From: Natrialba aegyptia DSM 13077
Lineage (GTDB): Archaea > Halobacteriota > Halobacteria > Halobacteriales > Natrialbaceae
Assembly: GCF_000337535.1 (NCBI RefSeq)
Contig: NZ_AOIP01000032.1
Coordinates: 17,987 to 81,986, forward strand
DNA: 64,000 nucleotides
Direction of reading: 5' to 3'
The notes below the pieces were generated by a model. That model saw only the letters and a program-made list of their open reading frames with translations. It was not told where the DNA came from and did not search any database. Within the stretch, counting starts at the first letter, position 1. Every line of letters begins with the position of its first letter. Shown here one piece after another: positions 27,593-36,035 of the stretch. Made by a program: the position numbers and the translations under genes.

Positions 27593-28642
27593 TTACAGTG
27601 CTGTTGGAACGTCGATCTCGCCGTCGATGATCGCCTGTCTGGACTCCTCGACCTGCGTCTTGACTTCCTCGGGAATCTCGTCGCCGATCGTATCGCCGTA
27701 GACCGCAGCGACACCGTCTTCTTCAAGCCCCAGGCGCTCCTCGCCGGCCTCGAACTCGTCGTTGACGGCGGACTCGACGGCGGAATACACCGCGTTGTCG
27801 ACGCGCTTGACCATACTCGCGAGAATCACGTCGGCGAGGTCCTCGTTCGAGACGGACTGGTCGTCGTCGACGCCGATCGCGAACCGCCCCTCGTCTCGCG
27901 CCGCCTGGAAGACGCCGATACCGGTTCGGCCGGCCGCGTGGAAGATGATGTCCGCGTCCTCGTTCTGGTACATCGTTCTGGCGGTTTGCTGCCCGCCGCC
28001 GGTGTCCTCGAAGCTCCCGACGTACGCCGAGACGACCTCGGCATCATCGTTTGCGTACTCGACGCCGGCTCGGAATCCGGCCTCGAAGGACTCGATCAGT
28101 GGCGATTCAGTCGCCCCGACGAAGCCGACCACGTCGGCGTCCGGATTCGTCTCGCCCTCGCCGGCCGCGAACTCGCGATCCGTCAGCAGTCCGGCCAGAT
28201 GACCGACCTGGAACGATCCTGCGGGCTCGTCGAAGATGTAGCTTCGAACGTTATCCGCCTCGACGACCTCGTCGACGATGATGAAGTTCTGCTCCGGATA
28301 CGCCGGCGCGTTCTCCCCGAGAGCCTGCGCCTGTGCGTACCCGATACAGTTGACCAGATCGTACTCGCCGGACTCCGCAAACGTGCTCTGTGCGCTGCTA
28401 AACTCCCCGTTCGAATCCGGCTCCCGCTTGTCAACCGCGATATTGAACTCGTCCCGCGCCTGGTCGAGTCCTTTCTTTGCCATGTCGTTGAACGAATCGT
28501 CGCCGAGGCCACCGACCGCATACACCGTTCCGATCTGAACATCGGCACTCCCCTCGTCACCGAACCCGCCGACACATCCGGCAAGGCCTGCCAACCCAAC
28601 AGTGCCCACTCCCGTAAGGAACCGCCGTCGATCTCGTGACAT
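27593..28642 (-). CDS. BMP-family nucleoside-binding lipoprotein
   Basis: A 349-residue substrate receptor of the basic membrane protein/PnrA family. A TAT signal (RDRRRFLTG) and lipobox (LAGCVG) indicate export and lipid anchoring. Family features: VYAVGGLGDDSFNDMAKKG near the N-terminus and VVGFVGATESPLIESFEAG in the middle. BMP proteins bind purine and pyrimidine nucleosides. First gene of a four-gene importer operon. Confidence 0.92.
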   Translation of the reverse strand: MSRDRRRFLTGVGTVGLAGLAGCVGGFGDEGSADVQIGTVYAVGGLGDDSFNDMAKKGLDQARDEFNIAVDKREPDSNGEFSSAQSTFAESGEYDLVNCIGYAQAQALGENAPAYPEQNFIIVDEVVEADNVRSYIFDEPAGSFQVGHLAGLLTDREFAAGEGETNPDADVVGFVGATESPLIESFEAGFRAGVEYANDDAEVVSAYVGSFEDTGGGQQTARTMYQNEDADIIFHAAGRTGIGVFQAARDEGRFAIGVDDDQSVSNEDLADVILASMVKRVDNAVYSAVESAVNDEFEAGEERLGLEEDGVAAVYGDTIGDEIPEEVKTQVEESRQAIIDGEIDVPTAL

Positions 28643-28666
28643 ACGACCGGCTAGCGTACACAATTG

Positions 28667-28675
28667 GTTTATACC
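28667..28675 (-). promoter_or_regulatory. TATA box of the nucleoside importer operon
   Basis: Minus-strand GTATAAACC about 25-33 bp before the ATG at 28642, consistent with a leaderless transcript. Confidence 0.5.
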
Positions 28676-28807
28676 CGTCGAAATTCCCGCTTAGAGTTCA
28701 CGATTCGAGACACAGTTCAACAGCCGATCACGACTCACCCCAGACAGTGAGACAATCTCACAAAAGCCGCCGGCGGAATTCCGAGTTCAGCCGTGCGATC
28801 GACGCCC

Positions 28808-30178
28808 CTAGGCGGCGTCCGCGACCGCCGTCTCGATGACCGCTTGCGCCTCGGCGACGAGTTCATCGACGGCCTCGCTTTCGGCGTAGAGGCGGACGTA
28901 CGGTTCGGTGCCGCTCGGCCGAACGAGGAGCCACGACGCGTCGTCGAACTCGAGGCGGATGCCGTAGTCGGTGTCGACGGTCGTCTCGGGGAACGCCGCG
29001 GGCAGTTCGCTCTCGAGCGCCGCCATCACGTCGGCTTTGCGCTGGTCCGGACACTCGACGCTGACCTTCCGGTAGGGTCGTTCGGTAACGGGGGCGCGGA
29101 GAGCGTCGGTGTCGCCCGCGGCGGCGACCAGTGCGGCGACGACGGCCGCGCTCGTGACGCCGTCGATCCACCCGCCGAAGGCCGTGTGGATGTGCTTCCA
29201 GGGCTCGGCCGCGAAAACGACCTCGGTGAACTCGTCTCCGGCGGCGCGTTCCCGGGCGATGCCCTCGTGAAGCGCCCCCAGACGGACGCGTTCGACGCGC
29301 CCGCCTGCGTCCCGAACTCGCTCGTCGATCCGCGCCGAGGCGTTCGGCGTCGTGACGACGACCGGATCGTCGGCGTCGCTCGTGGCCGTATAGTGCGCTG
29401 CAACGACGGCCAGGATGGTGTCTTCGTGGATCACGTTGCCGTCGGGATCGAGGACGACCAGCCGGTCCGCGTCGCCGTCGTGTGCCAGCCCGAGGTCGAA
29501 CGAGCCCTCCGCGAGGAACGCGGTGAACGACGAGAGCGTTTCCGGCGTCGGTTTGCTCTCTCGAGCCGGGAAGTGGCCGTCGACGGTCGCGTTCACGCCG
29601 ACGACGGTCGCGCCGAGGGCGTCGAGGACCTGCGGCGTCGCGAGCGCGCCGACGCCGTTTCCGCAGTCGACGGCGATCGAAAGACCGGCGAGGGGCGACT
29701 CTCCAAACTCGTCGAACTGGTCGCGAACGTACGCAGCGACCGCGGTTCGGTACGGGTCGAGTATCTCGAGTTCGTTCGATCGACCCCACTGATCCCACGC
29801 GGATTGCGACGAGCCGGCGTCGATGGCACCCTCGATGCGCTGTTCGGCGTCGCGATCGAACTCGACCCCGTCGGCGAAGAGTTTGATGCCGTTGTCCGTC
29901 GGCGGGTTGTGACTCGCGGTGAGCATGACGCCCGTTCGTCCTCGCGAGGCGAAGGCGAGCGCCGGCGTCGGCACCTGGCCGAGACGGCACACGTCCGCGC
30001 CGGCACTCTCCAGACCGGCTTCCATCGCCGCTGCCAGTGCCGGTCCCGTTTCGCGTCCGTCGCGGCCGACGACGACCGTCTCGCCGGGTTCGCCGACGGC
30101 CTGCCCGACCGAGAGGGCGAGCGACGGCGTGATTTGCTCGACCGGTCCGCGGATGCCCGCGGTCCCGAATAGTGTCAT
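28808..30178 (-). CDS. Phosphohexomutase superfamily enzyme (GlmM/phosphomannomutase type)
   Basis: A 456-residue alpha-D-phosphohexomutase. The phosphoserine loop is TASHNPPTDNGIKLF, the metal loop DGDADRLVV, the sugar-binding loop in the third domain FAAEPWKHIHTAFGG, and the phosphate loop RPSGTEPYVRLYAE. Members act on glucosamine, mannose or glucose phosphates; some archaeal members are phosphopentomutases. Its position next to nucleoside salvage genes makes the last option worth testing. The ATG at 30178 gives the standard MTLFGTAGIRG start. Confidence 0.88.
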   Translation of the reverse strand: MTLFGTAGIRGPVEQITPSLALSVGQAVGEPGETVVVGRDGRETGPALAAAMEAGLESAGADVCRLGQVPTPALAFASRGRTGVMLTASHNPPTDNGIKLFADGVEFDRDAEQRIEGAIDAGSSQSAWDQWGRSNELEILDPYRTAVAAYVRDQFDEFGESPLAGLSIAVDCGNGVGALATPQVLDALGATVVGVNATVDGHFPARESKPTPETLSSFTAFLAEGSFDLGLAHDGDADRLVVLDPDGNVIHEDTILAVVAAHYTATSDADDPVVVTTPNASARIDERVRDAGGRVERVRLGALHEGIARERAAGDEFTEVVFAAEPWKHIHTAFGGWIDGVTSAAVVAALVAAAGDTDALRAPVTERPYRKVSVECPDQRKADVMAALESELPAAFPETTVDTDYGIRLEFDDASWLLVRPSGTEPYVRLYAESEAVDELVAEAQAVIETAVADAA

Positions 30179-30249
30179 ACTGGCCCGTTCCGCGAGCAAC
30201 TACTTATATGACGTGACACGAGCGCTGCGCGCTGGACCCATCGGAGCAG

Positions 30250-30555
30250 TCAGGAGACGATTGCACGCCAGCCCGGTTCGTAACAGAGACCGTACGCCGC
30301 GGGGAGCGTAACCACCGACAGCGCCGGGACGAACAGGAGCACGCTGAACGGATCCGGCGGCGCGATGATCGACCCGACGATGTATGCGGTACCGATACCG
30401 ATACCGGCCGTGCCGATCAACCGTTCGCGTCGCGTGGCCGGTTCGCTCCGGTCGGGAAGCCGCCGCCTGTAGACGAGGTACGCAAGGGCGGCGATAGACA
30501 GGGTAAAGAAGGTAGCCAATCCAGGTACCTCCGTCCGCTCCGCGAGCGGCAGCAT
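30250..30555 (-). CDS. Small membrane protein
   Basis: A 101-residue protein with hydrophobic stretches at about residues 12-28, 46-64 and 69-88, and a basic loop (RRRLPDRSEPATRRER) between the first two. No family is recognised. No clear ribosome-binding site is seen at its ATG. Confidence 0.55.
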   Translation of the reverse strand: MLPLAERTEVPGLATFFTLSIAALAYLVYRRRLPDRSEPATRRERLIGTAGIGIGTAYIVGSIIAPPDPFSVLLFVPALSVVTLPAAYGLCYEPGWRAIVS

Positions 30556-30752
30556 CGGCGCTGACGGCGTAGCTGAGACAGAGTCCAGTCAGCGGGAGCG
30601 CGAGGAGGAACACGAATCAGACAAGAACGGGGATCATTGTTTGTAACGTGGATGAAGACCGAAAATAATACTGTTTCGGCCACCGGCCGCGAAGACGTAT
30701 CCGTCCGTTCCGTACGCCAGCGAACCGCGAGCCGAGTTCGTACGCCCGGTGC

Positions 30753-30770
30753 GCTAAAATATATTTTAGC
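30753..30770. promoter_or_regulatory. 18-bp perfect palindrome at the proteasome beta-alpha promoter
   Basis: GCTAAAATATATTTTAGC reads the same on both strands. It contains a TATA-like core and lies 42 bp before the beta-subunit ATG. It could be the TBP site itself, an operator overlapping it, or both. Confidence 0.75.
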
Positions 30771-30812
30771 TACCACCTATTCCGACGGGGACCCTCGATT
30801 CTCACGAGGATA

Positions 30813-31478
30813 ATGCACGGGACAGACTCCGACGGAATCATCACGACAGGCACGACGACGGTCGGCCTCGTCGGCGCGGACGGCGTCGTCCTCGCAGCCG
30901 ACAGCCGAGCGAGCCTCGGCGGCCGATTCGTCACGAACCGCACGGCCCGGAAGGTCGTCCCCGTCGACGACCGAACGGCGCTCACCTTCGCCGGCAGCGT
31001 CGGCGACGCCCAGTCGTTCGTCCGCCGCCTCCGCGCCGAACTCGCGCTGTACGATATGGATCACGAACCCGGCGCGTCGGTCGACACCGCGGCGACGGTC
31101 GCCGCCGATCTCATCCGCCGCGACGGAACTCCTCAACTCGAACTCGTTCTGGGCGGGGTCGCTCCCGAATCGACCGTCTACCAGATCGACCCCGCTGGCG
31201 GTGTTATGGACGCACCGATCGCCGCCAGCGGGAGCGGGATGCAACTCGCCTACGGCTACCTGGAAGACGCCTACGACCCCGAACAGTCGGTTGCGGAACT
31301 CCGAGCCGTCGCCGCGATGGCCGTCCGAAACGCGACCGAGCGCGACACCGCCAGCGGCGACGGCATGACCGTCGCGACGATCACCGCAGACGAACTCGAA
31401 CGCGAGCAGTACGACGGCATCGAACGCGCCGTTTCCGCCGCTACCAGCCAGCCCACAGACTCGGAGGTGGCCCGATGA
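30813..31478 (+). CDS. psmB: Proteasome subunit beta, divergent paralogue
   Basis: A 221-residue 20S proteasome beta subunit. A 13-residue propeptide ends in GIITTG, with the catalytic Thr1 next (TTTVGLVG). Asp17 is in VVLAADSRAS. The lysine equivalent to Lys33 (RKVVPV) is displaced by one residue compared with Haloferax and Thermoplasma numbering. SGDGMTVATI matches the conserved C-terminal part. The propeptide is much shorter than in the main haloarchaeal beta subunit. Its stop overlaps the alpha gene start by 4 bp. Active-site residues look complete. Confidence 0.9.
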   Translation: MHGTDSDGIITTGTTTVGLVGADGVVLAADSRASLGGRFVTNRTARKVVPVDDRTALTFAGSVGDAQSFVRRLRAELALYDMDHEPGASVDTAATVAADLIRRDGTPQLELVLGGVAPESTVYQIDPAGGVMDAPIAASGSGMQLAYGYLEDAYDPEQSVAELRAVAAMAVRNATERDTASGDGMTVATITADELEREQYDGIERAVSAATSQPTDSEVAR

Positions 31479-32359
31479 ACGCGAGTTCACGCCAGCAAGC
31501 CTACGACCGCGGGCACACGATTTTCTCTCCTGACGGCCGGCTTTACCAGGTCGAGTACGCCCGGGAGGCGGTCGAGCGCGGCTCGCCGAGCGTCGGCGTC
31601 GTGACGAGCGAGGGCGTCGTCCTCGCGGCGCGCAAGCGCGTTCGGTCGCCGCTGCTCGAGCCGGATTCGGTCGAAAAGATCCACCGCGTCGACGATCATC
31701 TCGCCGTCGCGACCGCCGGCCACGCCGCCGACGCGCGCCAACTCGTCGACGCGGCCCGCAAGCGCTGTCAGCAGCATCGCCTGCAGTACGGGGAACCGAT
31801 CACCGTCTCGGTCCTCGCGAGCGACCTCGCGGATCACATCCAGGAGCAGACCCAATCTGGCGGGACGCGACCGTACGGGGCTGCGGTGCTCGTCGGGGGT
31901 GTCGATCCAGGCCCGGGCCCGAGTCCGGACCCGAGTCCCAATCCGGATTCCTCCCCCGCCTCCGACAACCGATCCGCCGACGAAATCGAGCCCGAACCCG
32001 AGCACGAGTCGGTCACGGACCGGACCGCACAGCCGGCACTCTACGAGGTCGATCCGGGCGGCACGTTCTACGGCTGGCGCGGAACCGCCATCGGCGACGG
32101 TACCGCCGAGATCCGATCGTTCCTCGAGACTGAACTCGGTGGCGGCGATTCCAGTGAAACGCAAGCCTTGACCCGGGATCACGGGCTCTCGATCGCTCTC
32201 GACGCACTCGCAACCACGGCCGCGGACGACCGCCCGCTCTCACCGACGACGGTCACGGCTCGCGTTCTCGGACCCGAACCGGAATCGGAATCGAGTTCGG
32301 GACAGTCGACGCCAGTCGGCGACGACGAACTCGAACGGATACTCGACGCGCTCGAATAA
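31475..32359 (+). CDS. psmA: Proteasome subunit alpha, divergent paralogue with acidic proline-rich insertion
   Basis: A 294-residue 20S alpha subunit. The gate and ring-assembly region YDRGHTIFSPDGRLYQVEY is conserved, and the pocket lysine that receives HbYX tails of ATPases is retained (DSVEKIHRVDDH, Lys68). Residues 145-187 are an unusual loop of Pro, Asp, Ser and Glu between GAAVLVGGVD and PALYEVDPGG, where normal subunits have a short turn. The gene overlaps the beta gene start-to-stop, so the pair is co-expressed. The protein is about 40 residues longer than a usual alpha subunit. Confidence 0.9.
   Translation: MNASSRQQAYDRGHTIFSPDGRLYQVEYAREAVERGSPSVGVVTSEGVVLAARKRVRSPLLEPDSVEKIHRVDDHLAVATAGHAADARQLVDAARKRCQQHRLQYGEPITVSVLASDLADHIQEQTQSGGTRPYGAAVLVGGVDPGPGPSPDPSPNPDSSPASDNRSADEIEPEPEHESVTDRTAQPALYEVDPGGTFYGWRGTAIGDGTAEIRSFLETELGGGDSSETQALTRDHGLSIALDALATTAADDRPLSPTTVTARVLGPEPESESSSGQSTPVGDDELERILDALE
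31907..32035 (+). repeat. Low-complexity insertion coding Pro/Asp/Ser/Glu loop in the alpha subunit
   Basis: Imperfect repeats of codon pairs for Pro with Gly, Ser, Asp or Asn, then acidic codons. It keeps the reading frame and the flanking core strands are intact. Confidence 0.8.
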
Positions 32360-32398
32360 CACGACACGGCGTCGTCACGCCACGTTTACCGCTTTCAC

Positions 32399-33427
32399 TT
32401 ATTCTACCGTTTCTGCCGTTTCCACCGTCTCCGCCGTCTCCGCTGTTGCCCGTTGCGTCTCGATCACGTCCACTCGTTCATCGACGTACAACGCGAGCAC
32501 CGAGTCGTCGAGTTCAACCACGACGCGGACGGCGAGCGGGTCCTCCGAGAGCACCGTCTCGGCCCACTCGTGGCCGACGTTCCAGATCGGGCGGTCGCGC
32601 ACGTCCCGGTCGTGATCGTGGTAGAACGAGACGACGGCCGGGTGCGAGAGCAACGAGAGCGCGACGGGCGCACGCAGCGTCATCCCGCAGCGCGAACAGC
32701 TGAACTCGGCCTGGACGTGGTCGGTGTGCTCGGCCGGGAGCAGGTCTTCGGTCGCCGGCGAGAGCGTCGCGAGCCGAGCATCGACCGCGCCGCTGCAGTC
32801 GGGACAGACGCCGTCGCGCACGAGCGAGAGCCGGTGTCTGTGGTGGCGGTCGAAGGCGGCCGGAAACGCCGCGCCGTGGGAGTCGAGCCCGGCGGGCGGA
32901 AAGCCGAGCCGAAGGAGCCGCCGGTCGCAGTGCTCGCAGCGCACCGTCACTCTGTTATCGTTCGCCTGCGCCGTCAGCGCCGCCCGGCTACAGAACGGAC
33001 AGTCGTCGTCGAGTTCGGTCGGGGGATGATCGACCCGCTGGGTGTACGTTCCGGTGGCGATCGCTCGCGCGATCCGCTCGCCGGCGTAGGTGAGTTCGTA
33101 GCCCTCACCGCCGTCCTCGGCACCGGACTCCACCTTTCGGAGGTACGGCCCGACGAGTTCGTCCAGGTGATAGGCGAATCCGGCGGTGGTGTCGACCTCG
33201 GAGGCGTCAAAGAGCGCCGAGAAGGTGGGCGTCGAAGGCGTGGATTCAGCGTGGTCTCCGTCGTCGCTCTCGGCGGTGGTGTCCCCGTCGCTGAACTCGA
33301 GCATCGTCTCGAGAATCCCCATCCGGATCTCGTTGCCGAGCGCCTGGAAGGCGTCGCTCGGGTCCGAGACGCGGTCGCTGGGCTCGGGGGCGGCGATCGG
33401 TAATTCCTCTCCGTCCTCTGCGGACAT
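32399..33427 (-). CDS. HTH and zinc-ribbon regulator-like protein
   Basis: A 342-residue protein. An N-terminal winged helix (DAFQALGNEIRMGILETM, about residues 24-130) is followed by three Cys pairs: CPFCSRAAL near 155, CEHCDRRL near 178, CPDCSGAV near 224, and CSRCGMTL near 259. This is the architecture of the haloarchaeal ArsR-like regulators with C-terminal zinc ribbons. The C-terminus is a Thr-Ala-Glu repeat (ATAETAETVETAETVE) encoded by hexanucleotide repeats at 32403-32455. Ligand and targets are unknown. Confidence 0.85.
   Translation of the reverse strand: MSAEDGEELPIAAPEPSDRVSDPSDAFQALGNEIRMGILETMLEFSDGDTTAESDDGDHAESTPSTPTFSALFDASEVDTTAGFAYHLDELVGPYLRKVESGAEDGGEGYELTYAGERIARAIATGTYTQRVDHPPTELDDDCPFCSRAALTAQANDNRVTVRCEHCDRRLLRLGFPPAGLDSHGAAFPAAFDRHHRHRLSLVRDGVCPDCSGAVDARLATLSPATEDLLPAEHTDHVQAEFSCSRCGMTLRAPVALSLLSHPAVVSFYHDHDRDVRDRPIWNVGHEWAETVLSEDPLAVRVVVELDDSVLALYVDERVDVIETQRATAETAETVETAETVE
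32403..32455 (-). repeat. Hexanucleotide-type repeat at the C-terminus of the HTH gene
   Basis: Variants of a CCGTYT-type unit are tandemly arrayed and encode TAE/TVE triplets up to the stop codon. Slippage here would lengthen or shorten the tail without harming the fold. Confidence 0.7.
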
Positions 33428-33468
33428 AGGATACTGTATACTCGGGCTGCGTGGAGAAGTAGCTTCGT

Positions 33469-33984
33469 TTATCCCCGGTGCTTTTCCTTCTCGAGTACCC
33501 GCACGTTCTCGATTCCGGTCTCCGGATACTGGCCGCTCTCGTCCTTCTCGACGGCCTTGACCATATCCCAGACGACGTTGAGGCCGGTCGTGACGCCCTC
33601 GAGCGCCTCCATCTCGCAGCCGGTCTTGCCCGTCGTCTCGACCGCCACCGCGAGTTCGACGCGGTTCTCGGCGATCGAGAACTCGGTGTCGACGTTCGTG
33701 ATCGGGATCTGGTGGCACATCGGGACCGTCTCCCAGGTGTGTTTGACGGCCTGGATCGCGCCGATACGGGCGGTTGCGAGCACGTCTCCTTTGCCGATTT
33801 CGTCCTCGCGGATGGCCTCGACGGTCGACTCTTGCAGCCGGATTTCGCCCGCCGCGACGGCCCGGCGCTCGCTGTCGGGCTTGTCGCCGACGTCGACCAT
33901 CTGCACGTCGCCGTCGTCGGTGGTGTGCGTGAGGTCGCCGGTATCGGCGTCCTCGCCGTCCGCCGGCGGTGAATCGTCAGTCAT
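33469..33984 (-). CDS. moaC: Cyclic pyranopterin monophosphate synthase MoaC
   Basis: A 171-residue molybdenum cofactor enzyme acting with MoaA to form cPMP from GTP. Family motifs: VDVGDKPDSERRAVA, GDVLATARIGAI, MCHQIPIT and GCEMEALEGVTTGL with the catalytic Lys in EKDESGQYP region. The first 28 residues are an acidic extension. The ATG overlaps the end of the upstream NAD(P)HX repair gene by 8 bp. Confidence 0.93.
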   Translation of the reverse strand: MTDDSPPADGEDADTGDLTHTTDDGDVQMVDVGDKPDSERRAVAAGEIRLQESTVEAIREDEIGKGDVLATARIGAIQAVKHTWETVPMCHQIPITNVDTEFSIAENRVELAVAVETTGKTGCEMEALEGVTTGLNVVWDMVKAVEKDESGQYPETGIENVRVLEKEKHRG

Positions 33985-35446
33985 CGGATCCACCCTCGTT
34001 CCAGAGCGCCTTGGGGATTTCCTCGAGAACCTCCGAGGCGAGGAAGCCGAACTCCCGTGACGTAGCCAGGCGTTCGCCGGCGACGCCGTTGACCTGCGCA
34101 CCGGCGGCGGCCGCGTCGAGCGGATCGGCGTGTTCCATGAGCGCGGCGACGATACCGGTGAGCACGTCGCCCGTCCCGCCGACTTTCATCCCCGCCGTTC
34201 CCGAGCGGCTGAGTCGCGTGCGCTCGCCGTCCGTCGCCACGTCGGTCGCGCCCTTCGCGAGGACGACGTGTCCCAGGTCGGCCGCGAAGGCCTCGATCTC
34301 GTCCGCGGCTTCCCGCAGGTCGTCAACGTCGGGGCCGCCCATCCCGGCGAGTTCACCGCGGTTGGGCGTACAGATCAGCGTCGCCTCGGTCTCGAGTTCG
34401 GGAACGACCGAGAGCGCGTCGGCGTCGACGACCGCGGGGCCGGTGTAGGTTTCGAGGAACTGACGGGTAGCCGCGAGCGTCTCGTCGGCGGTGCCGAGTC
34501 CCGGGCCGAGGATCACCACGTCGTCGTAGCGTTCGGCGGTGTCGACGAGGTCGTCGACCTGGTCGGGCGTCAGGCGGTCGCTCTCGTAGGACTGGACGAT
34601 CAGGTCCTCGGCGTAGCCCTGGATCTCGCCGGCGACGGACTCGGGCGCGGCGACGAAGGAGAGTTCCATGCCGGCCCGGAGCGCGGACTGGGCGGCCAGC
34701 GCCGGCGCGCCGGTGTAGGGACCGCCGCCGACGACGAAGGCCCGACCGCCACGGTCGTCGGGCCGCGCGAGGCGCACGTCACCGGGGCCGACGAACCGTT
34801 CCGCCGCCGCCGGAATGCCGATGTCGGCGACGGTCACGTCCGCGTCGAGCGCCGAGAGGCCGGGTTTGGCGTCGTGAAAGGTGACGATGCGGTCGGCCTC
34901 GACGGCGTTGGCTGCGAGCGGCTTCTCCGAACCGCGATTGCCGTCGTCCGCGCCGACAGCAGCGTTCGCGTCGAATCCGGACGGGACGTCGACCGACACG
35001 ACGGTCGCGTCGGCCTCGTTGATCGCCCGTGCCGCCGTCGCTTCGGGTTCCCGCAGGTCGCCGCTGATCCCCGTTCCGAGCATCGCGTCGACGACCACGT
35101 CGCACTCCGGCACCTCGAACGCCGTGGAATCGGTGACCTCGCGGGCGTCGTCCCCCGCCCGCCGAAGCGCGTCCCAGTTCTCGCGGGCGATTTCGGTCCC
35201 GATCGTCTCGGCCCGTCCGAGCAGGAGCGTCCGCACGTCGAACGAATCGAGAAAGCGAGCGGCGACGAACGCGTCCCCGCCGTTGTTGCCGCGGCCGGCG
35301 ACGATCACAACGCTCGCGTCCGGCTCTGCGACCTCCCGAACGACGCGGGCAACGGCGTTCCCGCTCGACTCCATCAGCTGCTTTCGCGGAACGCCGAGCG
35401 CCGCGGCGTTCGCGTCGACGGCGGCCATTCGTTCGCCTGTAATCAT
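33977..35446 (-). CDS. nnr: Bifunctional NAD(P)HX epimerase/dehydratase
   Basis: A 489-residue fusion repairing hydrated NAD(P)H. The N-terminal epimerase (YjeF_N) half has LMESSGNAVARVV and VAGRGNNGGDAFVAARFL. The C-terminal ADP-dependent dehydratase half has ILGPGLGTADE, TPNRGELAGMGG and KVGGTGDVLTGIVAAL with the catalytic Asp. The ATG at 35446 starts the standard MITGERMAAVD. It is followed by moaC with overlap, a common haloarchaeal arrangement. Confidence 0.93.
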   Translation of the reverse strand: MITGERMAAVDANAAALGVPRKQLMESSGNAVARVVREVAEPDASVVIVAGRGNNGGDAFVAARFLDSFDVRTLLLGRAETIGTEIARENWDALRRAGDDAREVTDSTAFEVPECDVVVDAMLGTGISGDLREPEATAARAINEADATVVSVDVPSGFDANAAVGADDGNRGSEKPLAANAVEADRIVTFHDAKPGLSALDADVTVADIGIPAAAERFVGPGDVRLARPDDRGGRAFVVGGGPYTGAPALAAQSALRAGMELSFVAAPESVAGEIQGYAEDLIVQSYESDRLTPDQVDDLVDTAERYDDVVILGPGLGTADETLAATRQFLETYTGPAVVDADALSVVPELETEATLICTPNRGELAGMGGPDVDDLREAADEIEAFAADLGHVVLAKGATDVATDGERTRLSRSGTAGMKVGGTGDVLTGIVAALMEHADPLDAAAAGAQVNGVAGERLATSREFGFLASEVLEEIPKALWNEGGSDD

Positions 35447-35521
35447 GGGCGAGCGTTCGACGGGCCGACCGTTGAAGATTGCGGACGACACCCTCAATAT
35501 CCCCGATCACCTCTCGTAGAC

Positions 35522-36019
35522 GTGAACGTCTTCTGGCTCGACGAGGACCCGCGGCTCGCGGCGCGCTATCACTGCGATCAGCACGTCAACAAGTTGCTAC
35601 TCGAGGCCGCACAGGTCCTCTGTACGGCGGCCCGCGAGAACGGGTACGACGCCGAGTTCTGCTACCGGTCGACCCACGTCGACCATCCCGTCACGAAGTG
35701 GGCGACGGAATCGCGGGCGAACTGGCTGCGCCTGCGCGAACACGCCGAGGCACTCAACGCCGAGTTCACCGAGCGCTACGAGAAGGACGAAGACCACGCG
35801 AGCTGGCAGGTCATCGAGCGGATCGACCCGGACCGAATCGAGTTCCCGTCCGCGGAACCGACGCCGCGGCCGCAGGCGATGCCCGACGAGTACAAGCGTC
35901 CCGGCGACCCGGTCGCCGCCTACCGCGCCTACTACGCCGGCGAGAAGGCCGAGTGGGCCGAATGGAAGTATACCGAGGAACCGCCGTGGCTCGCGGCGTC
36001 CCTCGCCGAGACGGCCTGA
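35522..36019 (+). CDS. Phage-type conserved protein
   Basis: A 165-residue protein starting at a GTG (NVFWLDEDPRLAARYHCDQH). The segment CDQHVNKLLLEAAQVLCTA, the motif HPVTKWATESRANW and the C-terminal MPDEYKRPGDPVAAYRAYYA are the conserved blocks of a family I know mainly from T4-like phages, where it is uncharacterised. The C-terminal tail vaguely recalls T4 endonuclease V (pyrimidine dimer glycosylase) but I would not assign that activity. It faces the acylphosphatase gene convergently. Confidence 0.78.
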   Translation: MNVFWLDEDPRLAARYHCDQHVNKLLLEAAQVLCTAARENGYDAEFCYRSTHVDHPVTKWATESRANWLRLREHAEALNAEFTERYEKDEDHASWQVIERIDPDRIEFPSAEPTPRPQAMPDEYKRPGDPVAAYRAYYAGEKAEWAEWKYTEEPPWLAASLAETA

Positions 36020-36035
36020 TAGATCCCGTACGCCG

